This document shows, in pieces, positions 34,035 through 42,622 of a stretch of DNA of 56,443 nucleotides (positions within the stretch are counted from its first letter, which is position 1; the number at the start of each line of letters is the position of its first letter). Position numbers and translations under genes: made by a program. Under the pieces are notes generated by a model. That model made no database searches, was not told the DNA's origin, and saw nothing but the letters and a program-made list of their open reading frames with translations. Location: assembly GCF_902489635.1 (NCBI RefSeq), contig NZ_CABUAN010000011.1, positions 1 to 56,443 of the forward strand, given 5' to 3'. This DNA is from an uncultured Porphyromonas sp. (GTDB lineage: Bacteria; Bacteroidota; Bacteroidia; Bacteroidales; Porphyromonadaceae).

Positions 34035-35265
34035 AATTCAGAAGAGTCCTAGAGCCTTCCAGTTGCCGTAGTTCAGTAATATCCTGAGAGCACTCGACGA
34101 CCCCTAGATAGTTACCCTCTGGATCACGTACAGCTGTGTACTCTATATAGATAAATCGCCCACGGAAGTTGCCAATCCAAAACTTAGCACAGTTCTGGCG
34201 ACCACTCTTGAAGTCCGCAAGGATAGTCTCTACGACATGGACACTTTCGGGCGGATGACACATACGCACATCTCTACCGATGATGGATCTATTGCGAGCG
34301 AAGACTCGCTTGGGACTGTGAGAGTAAAAGCGCACCTTATCGTCCTTGTCCACAAAGGTGATGTCTATCGGGAGGTGGATGAGTAGAGCCTCCAGCTCCG
34401 CTACACTAAAGGCACCCGTGGACAGCCGTATAGCATCATGGCTCTCGTACTGAAAGTGCAGGTTGTCCGCCTCCACGTCTGGTTTCCATACAGTCTGTGG
34501 GTCATACAGGCAGTATCCAAACTCAGGGGTCTCCTGATAGATGTGATACCACTCAGCCTCCGACAGTAGGTCCAGTGTCATGGGGAAGAGGATCATCTCC
34601 TCTTTGGTGATCATACTGTCCAGCATCTCCACTGCAGGGTCAAAGGTCTCCACGATGTGAGCCCTCAGAGATGCCATATCTGAAGTCTCCCCAGAGAGTA
34701 CTGCTATGGCACTCTTGAGTAGCTTCCTAATCTCATCGTGCTTGCCCCACATGACTACAGGAGGTCCAGTCACTCCATGCTGCTCTAAGTACGGGAAGAG
34801 GAGGTACTCCTTGCGCAGATAGTGCTTGTCTACATCCATCAGTCGGTTGAAGATAGATCTCAGACTTAGCAAGAGCTCCGAGAGAGGACGCTCGCAGTGC
34901 TCCTCTTTGACCTCCTTTGCCAAAGCATAGTACTCGGAGACTACTTCTCCTAGGGCTACATTCTCTGCTCTAAAGGTGTCCATGGGATGCCCCGCCGGCA
35001 CCTCTTTAGCTCCACTCACATCTATAGCTCCCTCTAGGATCTCTGAGTGGTGGTCGCAAAAGAGCTGTATCTCATCTGTCGATAGTAGCCCCTGAGCTAT
35101 CAGCTCCTCCTCGACAGCGACGACCTCTTGGTAGGGGATAGCGTGGAGGAGTGTGGAGAGCTGTCGCTTGAGAGCTTCGGGCTGCTCTCCTTGATGTAAG
35201 CGCAGGAGTATCTCCTTGAGCATCTCCTTGCGCTCATCGGGTGTGTTATGTATGAATTCGCTCAT
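34027..35265 (-). CDS. DUF438-hemerythrin-PAS protein
   Basis: A 412-residue cytoplasmic protein with three parts. DUF438 covers about 8-75. A hemerythrin-like HHE domain (about 95-235) has likely di-iron ligands in HPMDTF, MDVDKHYLRKE, WGKHDEIRK and TKEEMILFP. A PAS domain (about 285-400) has RNRSIIGRDVRMCHPP. This family is linked to oxygen or nitric-oxide sensing or to repair in anaerobes. An inverted repeat upstream may bind a regulator. Sensor role is inference from domains. Confidence 0.85.
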   Translation of the reverse strand: MSEFIHNTPDERKEMLKEILLRLHQGEQPEALKRQLSTLLHAIPYQEVVAVEEELIAQGLLSTDEIQLFCDHHSEILEGAIDVSGAKEVPAGHPMDTFRAENVALGEVVSEYYALAKEVKEEHCERPLSELLLSLRSIFNRLMDVDKHYLRKEYLLFPYLEQHGVTGPPVVMWGKHDEIRKLLKSAIAVLSGETSDMASLRAHIVETFDPAVEMLDSMITKEEMILFPMTLDLLSEAEWYHIYQETPEFGYCLYDPQTVWKPDVEADNLHFQYESHDAIRLSTGAFSVAELEALLIHLPIDITFVDKDDKVRFYSHSPKRVFARNRSIIGRDVRMCHPPESVHVVETILADFKSGRQNCAKFWIGNFRGRFIYIEYTAVRDPEGNYLGVVECSQDITELRQLEGSRTLLNYD

Positions 35266-35267
35266 AT

Positions 35268-35300
35268 TTCACTGATTGTTTAAAGTGAATTTATATCAGT
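35268..35300. promoter_or_regulatory. Candidate operator upstream of the DUF438 gene
   Basis: Two interleaved inverted repeats: TTCAC/GTGAA (35268-35272, 35285-35289) and ACTGAT/ATCAGT (35271-35276, 35295-35300). They lie 3-35 nt before the start codon. The binding protein is unknown. Confidence 0.3.
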
Positions 35301-35518
35301 CTAATCAAGACTGACTGGCCACCCCCTTAGGGCTAACCAGTCGCCAGCAAATGTACATATTTTTGTCAGATTATAAGACATACTATCCCGTAGCGTAGAT
35401 TCAATCAGCAAATGCAGGGGTGGCGCATGATACAGAATGAGTTCGCCAATGCTGCTGTCAAGGAAATCGAACGATTCCTCGGTAGAGATTGGAGATTATC
35501 CAGTGAGGAACGAACAAA

Positions 35519-35636
35519 TTCTTCGGAACTTTGATTTCTTTCTTCCGAAGTTTCATTTCATTCTTCCGAACTTTTATTTCGGCTCTACGTGGAGAATTAT
35601 CGTTTGCTCCGTGGAGCTTTCCGATTTCCTCAGGAG
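35519..35636. repeat. 22-bp-period palindrome array (TTCTTCCGAA type)
   Basis: Six units with centres near 35523, 35544, 35565, 35588, 35611 and 35631: three of TTCTTCnGAA type, then CTCTACGTGGAG, GCTCCGTGGAGC and TCCTCAGGA. Spacing is 20-23 bp. Linkers TTTCATTTCA match those of the R element. It lies between divergent genes. Confidence 0.82.
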
Positions 35637-35709
35637 AGATTGGAGTCAGCGGAGATGTAAGAGTCGCTACGGAGTGCGGTTATAGCGCCGTATTGTGATG
35701 ATTTATTCG

Positions 35710-35717
35710 TACATTTG
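35710..35717 (+). promoter_or_regulatory. -7 box of the DUF488 gene
   Basis: TACATTTG, with a leader of about 37 nt before the start at 35761. Confidence 0.45.
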
Positions 35718-35743
35718 TCTCTAACCACGAATGAATTCACCTT

Positions 35744-35751
35744 AAAGGAGG
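35744..35751 (+). promoter_or_regulatory. Strong Shine-Dalgarno site before the DUF488 gene
   Basis: AAAGGAGG lies 9 nt upstream of the ATG at 35761. Genes elsewhere in this window lack such sites. This supports the chosen start and a foreign origin. Confidence 0.8.
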
Positions 35752-35760
35752 CAATACATA

Positions 35761-36129
35761 ATGAATGAATTGAAATACAAGCGAATCTATGAAACTCCAG
35801 TTGAAGCAGATGGTTTTCGTGTTCTTGTGGACAAACTATGGCCACGAGGAATGAAAAAGGAAAATGCTAAAATTGATTTATGGGCTAAGGAGATCGCACC
35901 ATCAGATGAACTTCGAAGATGGTTCTCCCATACTCCTGAAAGGTATGATGAGTTCAAACAGAGATACAGACAGGAATTGTCCGAGAACACAGCGTCACAG
36001 GAGTTTAAAGATTTGTGTGTGCAGAAGCTGCAAGATCATAACGTAACCCTGCTGTATGGCGCAAAAGACGAGAAATACAATCATGCTGTTGTCTTGAAAG
36101 AATGGTTGGCAGAACAGATGCATCCTTAG
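35761..36129 (+). CDS. DUF488 family protein, probably acquired
   Basis: A 122-residue soluble protein. It contains the DUF488 core KRIYETPVEADGFRVLVDKLWPRGMKKE (about 7-34), IAPSDELRRWFSH and a late VTLLYGAKDEKYNHAVVL. The biochemical role of the family is not known to me. The gene is visibly AT-richer than its neighbours and has a full Shine-Dalgarno site, unlike the rest of the window. Both fit transfer from a Firmicute-like donor. It stands alone between the palindrome array and the decarboxylase gene. Confidence 0.85.
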   Translation: MNELKYKRIYETPVEADGFRVLVDKLWPRGMKKENAKIDLWAKEIAPSDELRRWFSHTPERYDEFKQRYRQELSENTASQEFKDLCVQKLQDHNVTLLYGAKDEKYNHAVVLKEWLAEQMHP

Positions 36130-36176
36130 TTGAATCTACGTAATGCGCCAATCCTGGCTATGTCCTCTTACTTTCG

Positions 36177-36184
36177 TATATTTG
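36177..36184 (+). promoter_or_regulatory. -7 box of the arginine decarboxylase gene
   Basis: TATATTTG, 45 nt before the start codon; no clear -33 element. Confidence 0.45.
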
Positions 36185-36228
36185 CCCACGCAAATTAGAT
36201 ATTCCCTAACTCATAAATAACTATCACG

Positions 36229-36783
36229 ATGAGCAACAAGTACTACGGGAACTTGATCCCCAATACATTCTTTACGACAAAAGGTAGCGGTGAGTCCGAC
36301 CTCGAGAAGCATGCTGGCTCTTACCACATGGCACTCTACGATGCGGGCATCGCTGACTATAATATAATGGTTTACTCCTCCGTTCTACCCGCTACGGCTC
36401 GGCTCGTTTCGCCCGATGAGGTGGATATGCCTCCTTTTGGCTCAGAGCTCAAGACGATCATGTCTGTCTCGCACGGTATCCAAGATGAGTTCGTCAGCGC
36501 CGGTGTTGTCTATGCCTGGATGTACAAGGATGAGAACTTCGACGAGAAGGCTGGAGGCCTCGTCTGCGAGGTGAGCGGTCGCTACCGTATCGAGGAGCTA
36601 GAGTCTCGTCTGATACGTGTCATCAACGATCTGCATCAGAACACATACAGCCAGTACTATCTCGGTGAGCTCAACTTCATTACGGAGGGTATCACGGTGA
36701 CCAAGCGCTACGGTACGGCACTGGCAGGGCTTTGCTTCGTGGACTTCGTGCTTCCTGAGTCTCCTATGAAGGATGAGGATTAA
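36229..36783 (+). CDS. pdaD: Pyruvoyl-dependent arginine decarboxylase
   Basis: A 184-residue proenzyme that converts arginine to agmatine, the first step of a polyamine route. The self-cleavage site is VYSSVLP; cleavage between S50 and S51 would turn S51 into the pyruvoyl group. Other family signatures are GSGESDLEKHAGSYHMAL near 19-36 and a late ITVTKRYGTALAGLCF. Length fits the archaeal and chlamydial enzymes. It leads a short cluster with rpiB (26 nt later), but no functional link between them is clear. Confidence 0.9.
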   Translation: MSNKYYGNLIPNTFFTTKGSGESDLEKHAGSYHMALYDAGIADYNIMVYSSVLPATARLVSPDEVDMPPFGSELKTIMSVSHGIQDEFVSAGVVYAWMYKDENFDEKAGGLVCEVSGRYRIEELESRLIRVINDLHQNTYSQYYLGELNFITEGITVTKRYGTALAGLCFVDFVLPESPMKDED

Positions 36784-36809
36784 TCGCAACGATATAGAGA
36801 AATAGTCTT

Positions 36810-37247
36810 ATGAAACTAGGTATTTGCTCAGACCACGCCGGCTATCAGCTCAAAGAGCAGGTCAAAGAGTGGCTCGCCGCCATGCAGATCGAGTGTGTCG
36901 ACTACGGTACTCATTCGGAGGAGCGCTGTGACTATCCAGACTATGCGCACCAGCTTGCCTTTGCGGTACAGATGGGTACGGTAGATCGTGGTATCGCTAT
37001 CTGCGGTACGGGCAACGGCATGGCTATGACGCTCAATAAGTACAACGTCATCCGTGCTGGTCTCGCTTGGAACGAGGATATTGCTAAGCTCATCCGGGCG
37101 CACAATGACGCTAATGTGCTGGTCATGCCGGCACGCTTCATAGAGACTGCGGAGGCTGAGCGCTGTCTGCATGCGTTCCTCGACACCCCCTTTGAGGGCG
37201 GTCGTCACAAGGAGCGTATCGACAAGATGGTGCTCCCCACCTGCTAG
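36810..37247 (+). CDS. rpiB: Ribose-5-phosphate isomerase B
   Basis: A 145-residue RpiB/LacAB-family isomerase that interconverts ribose 5-phosphate and ribulose 5-phosphate. SDHAGYQLK is at 7-15, and the catalytic Cys65 lies in the anion-hole motif ICGTGNGMAM. Length is normal. It shares a likely mRNA with the decarboxylase and the small membrane protein that follows 19 nt later. Confidence 0.92.
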   Translation: MKLGICSDHAGYQLKEQVKEWLAAMQIECVDYGTHSEERCDYPDYAHQLAFAVQMGTVDRGIAICGTGNGMAMTLNKYNVIRAGLAWNEDIAKLIRAHNDANVLVMPARFIETAEAERCLHAFLDTPFEGGRHKERIDKMVLPTC

Positions 37248-37266
37248 TGGCTTCTGACGCTGAGCT

Positions 37267-37755
37267 ATGGAGGCTCTAGAGATCTTTTTTCTATCCATAG
37301 CGATAGGACTGATCGTGCATCTGCTCGTTCGCTGGTCGGAGCGACAGAAGGCTCGTGGCGCCGACAACGCTTCACAGCAAAGCTCGCAGACGACTGGGGA
37401 GACTGCTCTAGGCTCTGCCCTTGGTGAGGTGGAGCGCGAACTGAGAAAGTCTCTCTCTGACGAGTCCGACACGAGTCGCTGCGCTGATGATGCGACCGCT
37501 TGTGCTAGCTGTACGGACTCTTGCTCCGAGGCTGAGAGAGCGATAAGACGCGCCCCTCGGATCGTCTACTACGACGATGAGGAGCTGGACGTCTTGGCGC
37601 ACCGTCCTATAGAGAGCTACACCGATGCGGAGCTAGCGATGCTCCGCGAGGTGGCCGAGACGCTCCTCGAGACCGACTATGAGGGGTGGCTCAAGAGTCT
37701 CTCGATGCGTGGCATCTTGCTCCCGCCTGAGATCTTGCAGTTGGTCACACGGTAG
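37267..37755 (+). CDS. Small membrane-anchored protein of unknown function with Cys cluster
   Basis: A 162-residue protein that I do not recognise. One transmembrane helix at about 5-22 (IFFLSIAIGLIVHLLV) is followed by a charged stretch. A cysteine cluster C72-x6-C79-x2-C82-x3-C86 could bind metal or form disulfides. An acidic helical C-terminus (about 100-160) follows. It is the third gene after rpiB. Coding is supported by codon use like its neighbours and a short gap. Confidence 0.6.
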   Translation: MEALEIFFLSIAIGLIVHLLVRWSERQKARGADNASQQSSQTTGETALGSALGEVERELRKSLSDESDTSRCADDATACASCTDSCSEAERAIRRAPRIVYYDDEELDVLAHRPIESYTDAELAMLREVAETLLETDYEGWLKSLSMRGILLPPEILQLVTR

Positions 37756-37784
37756 GCGCATAGTACAATATATATAAGGTCTGG

Positions 37785-37792
37785 TACGTTTG
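37785..37792 (+). promoter_or_regulatory. -7 box of porW
   Basis: TACGTTTG, 59 nt before the GTG start of porW. Confidence 0.45.
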
Positions 37793-37851
37793 TGAGAGTA
37801 GGGGATTGTCGCATAGATACGCTCCCCAAGGATTAAGACTTAATTGTAAGC

Positions 37852-40800
37852 GTGGCAGACAGAGACAGATCTTATCGTGGTAAGCTACCACTGCGTACTA
37901 AGCATTGTCTAGGCGTAGTGGTAGCTTTGCTGTGCGTCTTGGGCAGTGCTGTGGGCTGTAGCACCAAGCGCAACGATAGTGCTTCGCGCTTTTACCACAA
38001 TCTGACCACACGCTACAACGTCTATCACAATGGTCAGCTCGCCTTTAACGAGGGGTACAAGTCTCTCTACCAAGACCTGTCAGAGAGCTACACCGAGCTA
38101 CTGGTACCCGATCCTATCACACGCACAGCCGGGGCGGAGTCGTCAGAGGAGACAGAAGTGGGCGGTTCGCTAGGCAAAGCGATCGAAAAGGGACAAAAGG
38201 CGATCCGTGAGCACTCAATCCGCACGAAGCCGAAGATTTCGCGAGAAGACCTCCTGCGCAATCCGAAGAAGAAGGCTTTCTACAACAAGATGGAGTACAA
38301 CCCCTTCCTGCACAATGCCTGGATGATGGTCGGGGAGGCGCAGTTTTACGGCGGTCACTTCATGGAGGCGCTGGCGACCTTCTCCTATATGACGAGGCTC
38401 TACAGCACGGAGGATAGGGTGCGGGACGAAGCGCGCATCTGGCAGGCTCGCTGCTACCTTGCTCTGGGCTGGGTAGGCGAAGCAGACGAGATCCTAAACA
38501 ATCTACCAGAAGAGGGCGTCTACAAGAGTCGCAGTAAGATCTATCCGCTAGCGGAGACAGAGCTAGCTCTCAAGCAGGGCGACACGCTCTCAGCCATCTC
38601 TTACCTGCAGCAGACGATCGATCGCAAACCGATCAAAGCTCAGCGAGCTAGGCTCTACTACCTCTTAGGGCAGCTCTACAGCAATGAAGGGCGGTGGAGC
38701 AACGCCTCACAAGCTTTCGGGCGTGTGATACGTCTGGCACCACCTTATCCGCTGGAGTTTGCCGCCACGATGCGTCGCCTAGAGATCGAGGCGCAGGGCA
38801 ATCCGCAGCGAGTCATCCGCCGTCTAGAGCGCTTGGCACATAGAGATAAGAACAAAGAGCTCGTCGACCAAATATACCTCACGCAGGGACGCCTTTACCT
38901 AGCGATCCCCGACACGACGCATGCCGTCACCGCCTTTACGCATGGGGTGGAGCAGAGTACGCAGCGCAGCTTCGACTATATGCTTTGTCAGCTTCACTTA
39001 GGCGATATTTACTTAGCGCAAAACAACTACCTCAAGGCACAGGAAGCGTACGCAGGCGCAGCGGGTGTGATCGAGAAAAGCCATCCACGCTACGAGGCGG
39101 TGACCAAGCTCTCGGCAGATCTAGACCAGCTAGTCTCCTTTGCGCAGCAGGTCTACGAGCAGGACAGCCTGCGACGCATTGCTACACTCCCAGAGGCGGA
39201 GCGGCTGGCCTATGCGGATAGTCTCATCACCGCCTACAAGAAGGCGCAGGATGAGGCTCGTAAGCAGGAGCTACTCGCTGAGCAGCAGGGGCAAAACGAA
39301 GCACTCAACCAGCAGGCCGACATCAATATGCCTGGCGGCGGTCGTCCTGGCGGTCTCGGCACGCCTCCCCCGATGGCGGGTGGTGGCAATGGCAAGAGCT
39401 ACTTCTACAATCCTACGCTGGTGGCACAGGGTAAGGACCTCTTCGAGCGCAAGTGGGGCAAGCGTCCACTGGCGGACGACTGGCGAAGACGTAATAAGCA
39501 GATCTCCTTTGATGCGAGCGACCCCACAGCTCAGATGGGTGAGACTGGAGAAGTGCCCGCAGACTCATTGTCTTCGGTAGCATCTCCTACGGATAGTCTC
39601 ACCTCGGATACTGATAGCTTGCCCACAGACCAAGATCCCCTCCAGAGGGAGTATTACCTCTCCAAGCTCCCCACCACGCCCGAGCAGATTGCCGCTTCGG
39701 ATGAGATTATCCAGACGGCGCTGGTCGGTATGGGCAAAGCGTTCAACGAGCAGATGGAGCGCTTCGAAGAGGCGGTCAAGAGCTACGAAGACCTGCTCAG
39801 ACGCTACCCCGAGTACGCCGACAGAGCCTCCATATACTACACGCTCTACATGCTCTATCAGCGACTAGAGCGGGCAGATCTAGCCGAGCCGTGGCGACGC
39901 AAGTTGCTCGCCGAGCTGCCCGAAGACCCGCTTGCTGTCACACTACAAGATCCCAACTACATAGCCAAGCTACGCGCCAACATCGGTGCTGATGAGCGAC
40001 TTTACGACCAAGCCTTTAATGCTTACTTAGCGGGCAGGTCACGAGAGGTGCAGCGACTGTATCGTGAGACGGCGGAGTCCTATCCGCTCTCCGAGACCTT
40101 GCCGCAGTTTGCCTTTGTCAATGCGCTCAGCTATGTCTTGCAGGGTGACGAAGCCGCCTTTAGAAAGGGGCTTGAGTCGCTCACCACATCTTATCCTAAA
40201 GAGGAGGTCGCCGTCCTCGCTCAGGAGATGCTCCAGCGTCTGTTGCGTGGAGCGCACATCGCTCAGGGTGGCTACCAAGGCATCGCTTGGGATCTGCGCA
40301 TTGCTTCGCAGGATAGTGTCGCGGGGACATTGGCGGAGAAGCCTTTTACCGTTGGTAAGCGTAGCGACAAGTACCAAGCTCTGCTCATCGTGCCACAGCG
40401 AGGTGACGCTTTGGAGCGCTCTCTGCGCTTCGCCGTCGAGAGCTTCAACTACGCTCAGTTCACCGACTACATTCTTCCCGTAGCTTTCGCCCCCTCGGAG
40501 CATGAGACCCTCCTGACCATCAGCGACCTCCCCTCGGCTACTGTCGCATGGCAGTACGTGACTCGGGCTTATAGTCCTGAGGGCTATCTCTCCGCTTTGG
40601 ACAGTTCGGCACTGCTCCTCGTCATGACCGATGACAACTACCGTCAGGTCGCTACGGGTGCCAAGAGCATCGGCGACTATATGACCTTCGTAGCTGACAG
40701 CTTGGTCGAGCTTTACCCCGCAGCGCACTATCTCATAGATCGCTGGCTCCTCCTCACAGGATTGCAAGAAGAGAAGCCCGTGAAGAGTGATACGGTTGCT

Positions 40801-41301
40801 TCGCCCGCACTGCCTGCCATCGATAAGCCGATCACCTTCGAGATAGATCGCTCGCAGATCGCTCTACCAGCGGTGGAGCTGCAGCTGGACAGTTTACTGC
40901 AAAAGCCTAAGGAGACGATGCCCGTAGAGGATCAGCGCACCACGATCCAAAAGGCACGACAAGTGACTCCTGAAGACTTAAAGCAGATGGAGCGCGAGCG
41001 CAAAGCACAAGAGCGTCAGGCGAAGCGTGAGCGTGAGGAGCAACTCAAGGAGCGTCAGCGCCAGCGCGATGCAGAGCTCAAGGCTCGCCGTGAAGAGCAG
41101 CGCCGCCAGGAGCAACTGCGTCAGGAGCAGATCAAGCGTGTGGAGGCAGAGCGTCGTGCTCAGGAGAAAGCACGCAAGGAGCAGCTACGCCAGCAGGAGA
41201 AAGAGCGTCAGAAGCGTCTCAAGGCACTCGAGGAGGAGCGCCGTCGCAAGCTCAAAGAGCGAGAGGCGCAGCAGAAAGCGCAGCAGAAGCAGCGCCGCTA
41301 A
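37852..41301 (+). CDS. porW: T9SS lipoprotein PorW/SprE
   Basis: A 1149-residue TPR lipoprotein. The lipobox VGC puts the lipidated Cys at residue 36. The following CSTKRNDSASRFYHNLTTRYNVYHNG is the hallmark start of PorW/SprE, which in Bacteroidota links parts of the type IX translocon. TPR units fill about 130-430 and 590-720. A low-complexity Gly/Pro stretch lies near 505-520, and a highly charged Arg/Lys/Glu/Gln coiled coil covers about 1045-1149. The start is GTG; no ATG gives a full signal peptide. A terminator follows the stop. Confidence 0.85.
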   Translation: MADRDRSYRGKLPLRTKHCLGVVVALLCVLGSAVGCSTKRNDSASRFYHNLTTRYNVYHNGQLAFNEGYKSLYQDLSESYTELLVPDPITRTAGAESSEETEVGGSLGKAIEKGQKAIREHSIRTKPKISREDLLRNPKKKAFYNKMEYNPFLHNAWMMVGEAQFYGGHFMEALATFSYMTRLYSTEDRVRDEARIWQARCYLALGWVGEADEILNNLPEEGVYKSRSKIYPLAETELALKQGDTLSAISYLQQTIDRKPIKAQRARLYYLLGQLYSNEGRWSNASQAFGRVIRLAPPYPLEFAATMRRLEIEAQGNPQRVIRRLERLAHRDKNKELVDQIYLTQGRLYLAIPDTTHAVTAFTHGVEQSTQRSFDYMLCQLHLGDIYLAQNNYLKAQEAYAGAAGVIEKSHPRYEAVTKLSADLDQLVSFAQQVYEQDSLRRIATLPEAERLAYADSLITAYKKAQDEARKQELLAEQQGQNEALNQQADINMPGGGRPGGLGTPPPMAGGGNGKSYFYNPTLVAQGKDLFERKWGKRPLADDWRRRNKQISFDASDPTAQMGETGEVPADSLSSVASPTDSLTSDTDSLPTDQDPLQREYYLSKLPTTPEQIAASDEIIQTALVGMGKAFNEQMERFEEAVKSYEDLLRRYPEYADRASIYYTLYMLYQRLERADLAEPWRRKLLAELPEDPLAVTLQDPNYIAKLRANIGADERLYDQAFNAYLAGRSREVQRLYRETAESYPLSETLPQFAFVNALSYVLQGDEAAFRKGLESLTTSYPKEEVAVLAQEMLQRLLRGAHIAQGGYQGIAWDLRIASQDSVAGTLAEKPFTVGKRSDKYQALLIVPQRGDALERSLRFAVESFNYAQFTDYILPVAFAPSEHETLLTISDLPSATVAWQYVTRAYSPEGYLSALDSSALLLVMTDDNYRQVATGAKSIGDYMTFVADSLVELYPAAHYLIDRWLLLTGLQEEKPVKSDTVASPALPAIDKPITFEIDRSQIALPAVELQLDSLLQKPKETMPVEDQRTTIQKARQVTPEDLKQMERERKAQERQAKREREEQLKERQRQRDAELKARREEQRRQEQLRQEQIKRVEAERRAQEKARKEQLRQQEKERQKRLKALEEERRRKLKEREAQQKAQQKQRR

Positions 41302-41349
41302 CCGCCCCTGCTGTGCCTCTGCACTAAGGTCACACCTACACAATAGACT

Positions 41350-41385
41350 AGAGCTGTACTTCGTCAACGAGGTACAGCTCTTTTT
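41350..41385 (+). terminator. Intrinsic terminator of porW
   Basis: A 10-bp stem AGAGCTGTAC/GTACAGCTCT with an inner TCGT/ACGA pairing is followed by TTTTG. Confidence 0.88.
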
Positions 41386-41426
41386 GTATCGTGCTGAACT
41401 CGTTATACATACGAGTTCCAAAAATA

Positions 41427-41618
41427 GTTCCCCTCTTGGAACTTTTTAGTTCCAACGGAGGAACTTTTTAGTTCCAGCGGAGGAACTTTTCAGTTCCAAG
41501 GTAGGAACTTTTTAGTTCCAAGGTAGGAACAAAAAGTTTCCAACGGTGGAAAATAAAATTTCCAAGGTAGGAACAGAAAGTTTCCAACGGTGGAAAAGAA
41601 AGTTTCCAAGGGAGGAAC
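41427..41618. repeat. 22-bp-period palindrome array (GTTCCAA..GGAAC type), nine perfect periods
   Basis: Nine 16-nt palindromes start at 41427, 41449, 41471, 41493, 41515, 41537, 41559, 41581 and 41603, a flawless 22-bp period. The first five use GTTCC..GGAAC and the rest TTTCC..GGAAA or GGAAC; variable centres are such as AACGGA, AGCGGA, AAGGTA and AACGGT. Six-nt linkers are TTTTTA or A/G-rich. The array stops 26 nt before the -7 box of the next gene. Confidence 0.95.
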
Positions 41619-41643
41619 TGTTCATCGGATAGCAATATTTTTC

Positions 41644-41651
41644 TAACTTTG
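41644..41651 (+). promoter_or_regulatory. -7 box of the outer-membrane protein pair
   Basis: TAACTTTG, with a leader of about 40 nt. The palindrome array lies directly upstream, covering the -33 to -225 region. Confidence 0.5.
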
Positions 41652-41697
41652 TCGGAGTAACAAACATCGTTTTAACCAACTCATATCACAACTACCT

Positions 41698-42609
41698 ATG
41701 CAGTATTACTTACGTGCTTCGCTACGAGGAGGTTTGCTGGCAGGTTTGCTCTTTCTCTGTGCCACGAACTGGCTAGAGGCAACCCCCTTGGCGACCCTCG
41801 CTCCAGACACAATCATCGAGCGAGATGACTACAAAGTCATTATAGAGTCTAGTAAAGATCAGACCGATGTGACACTCGTCGACTACAACGAGCGGCATCG
41901 TGTGCGCCGTATGGAGACGAACGCTTTCTCGGTAGATCGTGAGCTACGTCAGGTGCTTTCGGGCATGGGTGGTGTATTTGGGCTCTATGATGACAACAGC
42001 TTTCGCTGGGGTACGATACGTCTCTTCCCGAAGCTATACTTCGGCTCGACGATGATGCTGGGAGATGCCTTCGCGCATGCTGCTACTCCCTGCTTCAACC
42101 ACTATATGGTGGCTCCGATAGGGTATAGGTACTATATCAAGGGGCGCTACTTCGTTGGCTTTGACTTTGCACTAGAGGGACGTTCCTACAGCCTACGTGA
42201 TGGTTACTACTTCACATCAAATAGGGAACTCAACGCACTGAACCAAGACCACTACGATGAGGAGATAGGGCTACGTCAGAGCAAGCTGGTGACACGATAC
42301 ATATCGCTGCCGATCACACTGGGGATGCGCCCGATGATGAGTAGTCGTATGCGCATCGGCATCGAGGTGATCCCGCAGATCAAGTACAAGGAGTATGTAA
42401 TGCACAAGCAGTATGGCAATCGCCACAAGGAGCGCACGATGACCGAGGCTACGCCACCCTTGTCGATGACTTATGGTGCTTTTATCGACTTTAGGCCTAT
42501 CGGACTATACGTGCACTATACACCTCAGTCGCTACTCCTCGTCAAAGACGCTATGAGCGGGTACAATAACAAGGGCCTCCTCACAGCTGGACTAAGTATC
42601 ACCTTTTAA
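41698..42609 (+). CDS. Probable outer-membrane beta-barrel protein (first of a pair)
   Basis: A 303-residue exported protein with a signal peptide (about 1-30). From about 95 onward, alternating aromatic and polar residues (IRLFPKLYFG, GYRYYIKGRYFVGFDFAL, LLTAGLSITF) suggest a small beta-barrel, and the C-terminal residue is Phe, as in outer-membrane porins. I do not recognise the family. It is followed 13 nt later by a second protein of similar size and plan. Confidence 0.68.
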   Translation: MQYYLRASLRGGLLAGLLFLCATNWLEATPLATLAPDTIIERDDYKVIIESSKDQTDVTLVDYNERHRVRRMETNAFSVDRELRQVLSGMGGVFGLYDDNSFRWGTIRLFPKLYFGSTMMLGDAFAHAATPCFNHYMVAPIGYRYYIKGRYFVGFDFALEGRSYSLRDGYYFTSNRELNALNQDHYDEEIGLRQSKLVTRYISLPITLGMRPMMSSRMRIGIEVIPQIKYKEYVMHKQYGNRHKERTMTEATPPLSMTYGAFIDFRPIGLYVHYTPQSLLLVKDAMSGYNNKGLLTAGLSITF

Positions 42610-42622
42610 TCGTATCGTAACT

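Noticed and set aside
40039..40767. 242-residue minus-strand frame within porW
   Set aside because: Antisense shadow; the plus-strand PorW protein is continuous and full length.
41427..41618. CRISPR-like array
   Set aside because: Units are palindromes with 6-nt linkers and no unique spacers of 30 nt; no cas genes are present.
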